NCBI GenBank assembly: GCA_938016625.1
Contig: CALILB010000197.1
Coordinates: 1 to 10,522 of the forward strand
Direction: 5' to 3'
Source of the DNA: an uncultured bacterium
Lineage (GTDB): Bacteria; Acidobacteriota; Thermoanaerobaculia; Multivoradales; JAHEKO01
DNA length: 10,522 nucleotides
In this document: positions 5,513 through 10,522 of the stretch, piece by piece
Position numbering within the stretch: position 1 is the first letter of the stretch
Layout of the letters: each line of letters starts with the position of its first letter
The notes under the pieces: model-generated
Seen by the model: the letters and a program-made list of their open reading frames with translations, nothing else
Told to the model about the DNA's origin: nothing
The model's database searches: none
Translations under genes and position numbers: made by a program

Positions 5513-7884
5513 AGGAATCGGGAAAGAAAATCCTCATCCAGGGTACCGTCCAGGGGGTGGGCTTTCGCCCCTGGGTCTACCGGCTGGCCCGCGAGGAGGG
5601 TATCGTGGGTACGGTGCGCAACGACTCCTCGGGGGTGACCATCGAGGCCTTCGGTCCGACCCGATCCCTCGAGTCATTTGTCGAGCGCCTGGAGTCCTCG
5701 CCCCCGCCGGCTGCGGTGATCCGCGCGCTCGACTGGGAGTCCATCCCTTTCAGCGAGACAGTCGACTTCAAGATCGTCGGCAGTTCAGAGACCAATGAAC
5801 GTACCGTCTCGATCCCACCCGATCTCGCGGCCTGCTCGGACTGTCTGACCGAAGTCGACGACCCTGACGATCGGCGCTATCGCTACCCGTTCACCAACTG
5901 CACCAACTGTGGTCCTCGCTTCACCATCGTTCTCGACATGCCCTACGACCGCCCGGTCACCACCATGACGCGGTTCCAGATGTGCACCGATTGCCGGCGG
6001 GAATACGAGACCCCGGAAGACCGTCGTTTCCACGCCCAGCCCAACGCCTGCCCCCACTGTGGTCCCCGGTTGACTCTGCGGAGCCAAAACGGCGATGAGC
6101 TGGCTCGCGATCAAGCAGCCATCCAGGTCAGCGCCGGCGCCCTGAGAAGCGGTCGGATTCTGGCTCTTAAAGGGCTCGGCGGCTTTCACCTGCTGGTGGA
6201 CGCCCGCGACCCGGAAGCAGTGGCACAACTCCGGCGGCGCAAGGCTCGCTACGAGAAACCGCTAGCTCTTATGGTGGCGAATCTGGATAAGGTCCGTGAT
6301 CTGTGTGAGGTGTCGCCGGCCGCTGAAGAGCTGCTGACCTCGCCACAAGCACCCATCGTTCTGCTTCGTCGCCGTCCTGGTATCTCGATCGCTGACGAAG
6401 TAGCCCCCGGGAATCCCTACCTGGGAGTGATGACACCGTACACCCCATTGCATTACCTTCTTCTTCATGAAGCGAAGATTCCGCTCGTCGCCACCAGCGG
6501 CAATCTGAGTGACGAGCCCATCTGTATCGACAACGACGAGGCCGGCGAGCGCTTGAGGGGAATCGCCGATCTTTTTCTCGTCCATGATCGACCCATCGCA
6601 CGTCACGCCGACGACAGCGTGGCCTGGTTGGTGGACGGGGAACCGGGACTAATTCGGCGCGCCCGGGGATTCGCGCCGTCACCGGTGACGCTGGCGGACT
6701 CCCCGCCCACGATCCTGGCGGTCGGAGCCCACTTGAAGAACACGGTGGCGGTGAATCTCAGGGCCCACGTCTATATCAGCCAGCACATAGGTGACATGGA
6801 GACGCCGCAGGCTATCGACGCTTTCGAACGGGTGATCGATGATCTGCTCAGGATGTGTGAGGCCGAGCCAGTAGCGGTCGCCCACGACCTCCACCCAGAC
6901 TATGTTTCCACCCAGTGGGCGCAGCGAGCGACAGGAGGAGGCGGGTCGAAGGAACTGCTCGCAGGAGTCCGCTTGATCCCGGTCCAGCATCACCACGCCC
7001 ACCTGGCCTCTTGTCTCGCCGATAACGGGATCGATGACGGGTCTGCGCTCGGTGTTACCTGGGACGGGACCGGCTACGGTACCGATGGTGGAGTCTGGGG
7101 TGGAGAGTTCCTACACGGGAGTGCCGCCTCCTTTCAACGCGTCGCCCGACTGCGGCGGTTTCGACTGCCGGGTGGAGATTCCGCGGTAAAGGAGCCGAGA
7201 CGGGTTGCCTTGGCCGTCCTCTACGAGATCCTTGGGGAGAGCGTCTGGGAACAAAAAGACCTGGTGCCCATCCTTAGCCTGGGCCCGGCAGAACGACCGC
7301 TCTTCCAGCGCATGCTAGAAACGGGTCTCGGTTCTCCCCAGACAACCAGCATCGGTCGACTTTTCGATGCCGTGGCGGCGGTCATTGGTTTGCGGCAGCA
7401 GGTCTCTTTTGAAGGCCAGGCAGCGATGACCCTCGAGTTTGTCGCCGACACCGAGGAGGAAGGGAGCTATCCACTACCGGTCGACCCTGTGGATACGGCA
7501 CTGGTCAGCGACTCGATCGAGCACCTGCCGGAGGAGGTGGGCTCCGAGTCGGTCCTCGAGCTCGATTGGAGGTCACTGGTGGAGGCCATCCTGGAGGATT
7601 CTCGACGGGGCGTCGAAGCCGGTATCATTGCTGCCAGGTTCCACAATTCCCTGGTCGACGCCATCGTCGCGGTCGCACGGGCGATCGGGGAAAGCAGAGT
7701 GGCACTGACGGGAGGCTGCTTTCAAAACCGCCTCCTCACCGAACGGGCCGCTCGGCGGCTGCGGGAGGCTGGTTTCGAGGTCCTCCTCCACCGTCAGGTG
7801 CCACCCAATGATGGCGGCATCAGCCTGGGTCAGGTGGCCGTGGCTGCGGCCCGGTTGGGCCAGGAGCCGCCGCCCACAGCATAG
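5509..7884 (+). CDS. hypF: Carbamoyltransferase HypF
   Basis: HypF uses carbamoyl phosphate and ATP to load a carbamoyl group onto HypE, the source of the cyanide ligands. All domains are present (791 residues from the TTG start): an acylphosphatase domain with VQGVGFRP (14-21) and VRND; two zinc-finger units, each Cys-x2-Cys-x18-Cys-x2-Cys (Cys109/112/131/134 and Cys159/162/181/184); a YrdC-like domain from about 215 (LKGLGGFHLL); and a Kae1-like domain with VQHHHAH (492-498), WDGTGYG and TGGCFQN (734-740). I prefer TTG at 5509 because it makes a TTGA overlap with the cytochrome c stop, has GAGG just upstream, and leaves a short family-like lead before the acylphosphatase fold. GTG at 5464 is an alternative that would add 15 Arg-rich residues read from inside the cytochrome c gene. 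Confidence 0.95.
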   Translation: MKESGKKILIQGTVQGVGFRPWVYRLAREEGIVGTVRNDSSGVTIEAFGPTRSLESFVERLESSPPPAAVIRALDWESIPFSETVDFKIVGSSETNERTVSIPPDLAACSDCLTEVDDPDDRRYRYPFTNCTNCGPRFTIVLDMPYDRPVTTMTRFQMCTDCRREYETPEDRRFHAQPNACPHCGPRLTLRSQNGDELARDQAAIQVSAGALRSGRILALKGLGGFHLLVDARDPEAVAQLRRRKARYEKPLALMVANLDKVRDLCEVSPAAEELLTSPQAPIVLLRRRPGISIADEVAPGNPYLGVMTPYTPLHYLLLHEAKIPLVATSGNLSDEPICIDNDEAGERLRGIADLFLVHDRPIARHADDSVAWLVDGEPGLIRRARGFAPSPVTLADSPPTILAVGAHLKNTVAVNLRAHVYISQHIGDMETPQAIDAFERVIDDLLRMCEAEPVAVAHDLHPDYVSTQWAQRATGGGGSKELLAGVRLIPVQHHHAHLASCLADNGIDDGSALGVTWDGTGYGTDGGVWGGEFLHGSAASFQRVARLRRFRLPGGDSAVKEPRRVALAVLYEILGESVWEQKDLVPILSLGPAERPLFQRMLETGLGSPQTTSIGRLFDAVAAVIGLRQQVSFEGQAAMTLEFVADTEEEGSYPLPVDPVDTALVSDSIEHLPEEVGSESVLELDWRSLVEAILEDSRRGVEAGIIAARFHNSLVDAIVAVARAIGESRVALTGGCFQNRLLTERAARRLREAGFEVLLHRQVPPNDGGISLGQVAVAAARLGQEPPPTA

Positions 7885-7888
7885 GAGG
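7883..7888 (+). promoter_or_regulatory. Ribosome binding site of hypC
   Basis: AGGAGG overlaps the hypF stop codon and lies seven bases before the hypC ATG. It is one of the strongest Shine-Dalgarno matches in the operon and should give HypC independent, high-level initiation. Confidence 0.75.
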
Positions 7889-7895
7889 ACGCATC

Positions 7896-8174
7896 ATGTG
7901 TCTTGGCGTGCCCGGAAAGGTAGTCGAAGTCATGGAGGACCCGTTGGGTATGACCATGGGTCGAGTGAGCTTCAGCGGCATCACCAAGGAGGTCTGTCTC
8001 GCCTATACGCCGGATGCAGAGGTAGGCGATTACGTCGTGGTGCACGTCGGTTTTGCCATCAGCAAGATCGACGAAGAAGAGGCCAAGCAGGTCTTTGCCT
8101 TCCTCGAGGAGATGGGAGAGCTCGCTGAGCTGGAGGTGCCCCAGCCCTCGGGTGAGACACCCCAGGAGGCCTGA
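7896..8174 (+). CDS. hypC: Hydrogenase assembly chaperone HypC
   Basis: HypC, together with HypD, carries the Fe(CN)2CO unit and delivers it to the large-subunit precursor. The protein has 92 residues, close to the family length. It begins MCLGVPGKV, which fixes the start because the N-terminal Met is removed to expose Cys2, the iron and precursor ligand. His50 in VVVHVGFAISKID is the second conserved residue. A Glu-rich C-terminal helix (58-80) and a short Pro/Glu tail follow. The gene sits 11 bases after hypF and five before hypD. Only one hypC-type gene is seen; some organisms have a second, hydrogenase-specific copy (HybG/HupF), which this window lacks. Confidence 0.97.
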   Translation: MCLGVPGKVVEVMEDPLGMTMGRVSFSGITKEVCLAYTPDAEVGDYVVVHVGFAISKIDEEEAKQVFAFLEEMGELAELEVPQPSGETPQEA

Positions 8175-8179
8175 CAGCC

Positions 8180-9268
8180 ATGAGATACGTCGACGAGTAT
8201 CGCAACGAGGCTGAGGCCACCAGGTTCGTCCAGGCTCTCGAGGGCGTGGTCACGCGGCCCTGGTCCCTGATGGAGATCTGTGGAGGCCAGACCCACACCC
8301 TGATGAAATCGGGTATCGATCAGATGTTCCCGGAGTCGGTGACCATGATCCACGGACCGGGCTGTCCGGTCTGCGTCACCCCATTGGAGCTCATCGACCG
8401 CGCCCTTGTCATCGCTCGGAGGCCGGAGGTCATTTTCACCTCGTTTGGCGACATGCTCAGGGTGCCGGGCTCTACCACCGATCTGCTGAGCGTCAAGTCG
8501 GAGGGTGGGGACGTGAGAATCGTCTACTCACCGTTGGATGCGGTCAAGCTGGCGCAGCAGAACCCGGACCGTGAAGTCGTATTCTTTGCCGTCGGATTCG
8601 AGACTACGGCACCGGCCAACGCCATGGCGGTGTGGAGGGCCAACGAGTTGGGGTTGGAGAACTTCTCCATTCTCTGCTCTCATGTCTTGGTGCCCCCGGC
8701 AATGGAGGCTCTCCTCGGCGCCCCCGACAACCGGGTTCACGGCTTTCTGGCGGCAGGGCACGTGTGCACTGTGATGGGCTACTGGGAGTACGACCCCATT
8801 GCCGAGAAGTATCAGATACCCATCACCGTTACCGGCTTCGAGCCCTTGGATCTGCTACAGGGCGCCTATATGACTCTCAAGGCGCTGGAGGAAGGACGCT
8901 GGGGGGTGGAGAATCAGTACACCCGGTCGGTCAGCAAGGAGGGAAACCGTCCGGCTCAGAAGCTGCTCGGAGAAGTTTTCGAGGTCTGTGACCGCAAGTG
9001 GCGGGGCATCGGCGAGATCCCGGGTAGCGGCTATCGGCTGCGTCCAGAGCTCCGCCAGTACGACGCCGAGCTGCGGTTCGACGTCGGCGAGATCGTCGCC
9101 CAGGAGGCTCCCGAGTGCATCGCCGGCGAGATTCTCAAGGGTCAGAAAAAGCCCCACGAATGCTCGGCTTACGGCACCAAATGCACCCCCGAGCATCCTC
9201 TCGGCGCTCCCATGGTCTCATCCGAAGGGGCCTGCGCCGCCTACTACCTGTACGCACGCCACGAATGA
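8180..9268 (+). CDS. hypD: Fe(CN)2CO assembly scaffold HypD
   Basis: HypD is the [4Fe-4S] scaffold on which the active-site iron receives its CN and CO ligands. It has 362 residues. Conserved motifs are CGGQTH (34-39, Cys34), GPGCPVC (59-65, Cys62 and Cys65, the thiol redox pair), FGDMLRVPGS and GFETTAPA. The C-terminal cluster ligands are Cys313, Cys328, Cys335 and Cys352. The ATG is preceded by AGGAGG at 8164-8169, which lies inside the end of hypC. The stop overlaps the hypE start (ATGA). All catalytic cysteines are present and the length is normal. Confidence 0.97.
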   Translation: MRYVDEYRNEAEATRFVQALEGVVTRPWSLMEICGGQTHTLMKSGIDQMFPESVTMIHGPGCPVCVTPLELIDRALVIARRPEVIFTSFGDMLRVPGSTTDLLSVKSEGGDVRIVYSPLDAVKLAQQNPDREVVFFAVGFETTAPANAMAVWRANELGLENFSILCSHVLVPPAMEALLGAPDNRVHGFLAAGHVCTVMGYWEYDPIAEKYQIPITVTGFEPLDLLQGAYMTLKALEEGRWGVENQYTRSVSKEGNRPAQKLLGEVFEVCDRKWRGIGEIPGSGYRLRPELRQYDAELRFDVGEIVAQEAPECIAGEILKGQKKPHECSAYGTKCTPEHPLGAPMVSSEGACAAYYLYARHE

Positions 9269-10335
9269 CCGACGACCGCCAGAGCCCCTCGCTCGCCGGC
9301 CTCGCCTGTCCCATTCCGCTGAGCGACTACCCCACGGTGCAGCTCGCTCACGGCGGTGGTGGGCGACTCTCCCAGATGCTCATCGAAGGGATGTTTGCCA
9401 AGGCCTTTGCCAACCCGGTGCTCGAGACTCTGCACGACGGCGCGGTCCTCGGCTTCGACGGGGATCGTCTGGCATTCTCCACCGACTCCTTTGTCATCCG
9501 GCCGTTGTTTTTCCCCGGTGGAGACATCGGCTCACTGGCGATTCACGGCACAGTCAACGATGTCGCTATGTGCGGTGCCCGGCCGCTGGCGGTCTCTGCC
9601 GGTTTCATCCTGGAAGAGGGCTTTCCCATGGACGATCTCTGGCGCATCGTCCAATCAATGGGCAAGGCCGCAGAGGAGGCGCAGGTGACCATCGCGACCG
9701 GCGACACCAAGGTTGTCGACCGGGGTAAAGGAGACGGGGTCTATATCAACACCACTGGGATCGGGGTCATCCCGCAAGGAGTCGAGATCTCACCCCGACG
9801 GGCTCAACCCGGTGATGTCATTCTTCTGAGTGGCGAAATCGCGGTTCACGGTATCGCCATCATGTCGGTGCGTGAGGGCCTCGAATTCGAGACCGAGCTG
9901 GAGACCGATTCCGCCGCCCTCCACGAGCTGGTCGATGTCGTTCTCGAGCGTGCCGGAAGCCGAGTCCACGTTCTCCGCGATCCGACACGTGGCGGCGTGG
10001 CCAGTGCGCTCAACGAGATAGCCGCCCAAGCCGGGGTCGGGATGCGCCTCAGCGAACAGGCGATCCCAGTCGGCGAGCAGGTACGTGGAGCCTGCGAGAT
10101 TCTGGGCTTCGACCCTCTCTACGTCGCCAACGAGGGTAAGTTCCTGGCCATTGTCGACCGCCAGGTTGCCGATGCCGTTCTCGAGATCATGCGCCAACAC
10201 CCCCTGGGCCGCGATGCCGCCATCATCGGCGAAGTGGTCGAGGACCACCCCAAGCAGGTCTTTATGCGCAGCCGCATCGGCGGTCTGCGCATTGTCGACA
10301 TGCTGAGTGGCGAGCAACTCCCCCGCATCTGTTGA
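9265..10335 (+). CDS. hypE: Carbamoyl dehydratase HypE
   Basis: HypE dehydrates the carbamoyl group received from HypF to a thiocyanate on its C-terminal cysteine and donates cyanide to iron on HypC-HypD. It is 356 residues long and related to PurM/SelD ATP-binding proteins: AHGGGGRLS (28-36), FSTDSFVI (71-78), GGDIGSLAIHGTVNDVAM (86-103) and DPTRGGVA. It ends in PRIC with Cys356 as the last residue, as required for activity. I place the start at ATG 9265, which overlaps the hypD stop as ATGA. The frame stays open upstream to 9115, but those extra 50 codons are an out-of-frame reading of hypD and match no part of HypE. No separate ribosome binding site is evident, so coupling to hypD is likely. 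It is the last gene of the operon in this window. Confidence 0.96.
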   Translation: MTDDRQSPSLAGLACPIPLSDYPTVQLAHGGGGRLSQMLIEGMFAKAFANPVLETLHDGAVLGFDGDRLAFSTDSFVIRPLFFPGGDIGSLAIHGTVNDVAMCGARPLAVSAGFILEEGFPMDDLWRIVQSMGKAAEEAQVTIATGDTKVVDRGKGDGVYINTTGIGVIPQGVEISPRRAQPGDVILLSGEIAVHGIAIMSVREGLEFETELETDSAALHELVDVVLERAGSRVHVLRDPTRGGVASALNEIAAQAGVGMRLSEQAIPVGEQVRGACEILGFDPLYVANEGKFLAIVDRQVADAVLEIMRQHPLGRDAAIIGEVVEDHPKQVFMRSRIGGLRIVDMLSGEQLPRIC

Positions 10336-10363
10336 TCTGCCCAACCAACAATTCTCACCGGCC

Positions 10364-10522
10364 CTAGCAACCGCCAAGCAGCTCGACGACCTTGGCTGCC
10401 GCCTGCCGGACAGCCGTCTCGACCGGGTCCGAGAGACCGGGCTGGACCGTCTCCAGCTTGCCGGTGGTCTGGACGGCAATGATGGTGACCTTGATGCCGC
10501 AATGGTCCTGGAGCTCTTTGAG
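10364..10522 (-). CDS. Probable second hydrogenase maturation endopeptidase, C-terminal fragment (runs off right edge)
   Basis: On the minus strand a frame is open from the window edge to a TAG at 10366-10364 and gives 52 residues. The sequence VTIIAVQTTGKL...GLSDPVETAV followed by an Ala/Val-rich helix (VRQAAAKVVELL) has the layout of the last strand and helix of M52 hydrogenase maturation proteases. It also lines up with the protease of this operon, whose equivalent region reads ILLGLVPEKM...ALSDPVGSNL. The catalytic N-terminal part lies outside the window, so the call rests on the C-terminus only. The gene converges on hypE with a 28-base gap in which I see no terminator hairpin. If correct, it implies a second hydrogenase operon to the right, read leftwards and ending with its own protease. 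Confidence 0.62.
   Translation of the reverse strand, partial: LKELQDHCGIKVTIIAVQTTGKLETVQPGLSDPVETAVRQAAAKVVELLGGC

Noticed and set aside
9115..9264. Longer HypE start at 9115
   Set aside because: The added 50 codons read through hypD in another frame, give a basic sequence unlike HypE, and ignore the ATGA junction at 9265.
10336..10363. Bidirectional terminator between hypE and the convergent gene
   Set aside because: The 28-base gap contains no stable GC-rich stem followed by T's on either strand.
1..10522. CRISPR arrays, tRNA and rRNA genes
   Set aside because: I saw no regularly spaced direct repeats, no tRNA-like cloverleaf with conserved T-loop sequence and no rRNA signature in the non-coding parts.

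Overview
The window is GC-rich bacterial DNA. Most of it (about 1049-10335, + strand) is one tightly packed operon for a membrane-bound, periplasm-facing group 1 [NiFe] hydrogenase and part of its maturation machinery. Tat export, a b-type cytochrome anchor, a lipoprotein cytochrome c and a multiheme cytochrome c point to a Gram-negative respiratory bacterium with a c-type cytochrome-rich periplasm. An Acidobacteriota, deltaproteobacterial or similar lineage would fit, but the sequence alone does not settle this.

Layout. Positions 1-380 (- strand) hold the start of an exported multiheme cytochrome c that runs off the left edge. Positions 381-1048 are a divergent intergenic region. It contains perfect GC-rich hairpins and, between two of them, a minus-strand 87-codon reading frame with coding-like third positions. 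This may be a small IS200/IS605-like remnant, but that is speculative. The operon follows in this order: small subunit (1049-2182), large subunit (2179-3885), cytochrome b (3882-4628), maturation endopeptidase (4621-5175), lipoprotein cytochrome c (5114-5512), hypF (about 5509-7884), hypC (7896-8174), hypD (8180-9268) and hypE (9265-10335). Five of the eight junctions overlap by 4 or 8 bases, one overlaps by 62 bases, and two have gaps of 5-11 bases. Co-transcription and translational coupling are therefore very likely. After a 28-base convergent gap, positions 10364-10522 (- strand) carry the C-terminal end of a second protein that looks like a hydrogenase maturation endopeptidase.

How the genes work together. 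HypF and HypE make the cyanide ligands, and HypC and HypD assemble Fe(CN)2CO for the large subunit. The HyaD-type protease then removes the 15-residue tail of the large subunit, and the Tat signal on the small subunit carries the folded dimer across the membrane. Electrons from H2 leave through the Fe-S clusters of the small subunit to the cytochrome b, and perhaps to the lipoprotein cytochrome c. HypA and HypB (nickel insertion) are not in the window.

The most notable points are: the proximal-cluster motif of the small subunit reads Cys-x-x-Asn instead of Cys-x-x-Cys; a lipoprotein cytochrome c gene sits inside the hydrogenase/maturation operon and overlaps the protease gene; the intergenic segment is bounded by hairpins; and a second maturation protease suggests another hydrogenase locus just to the right.
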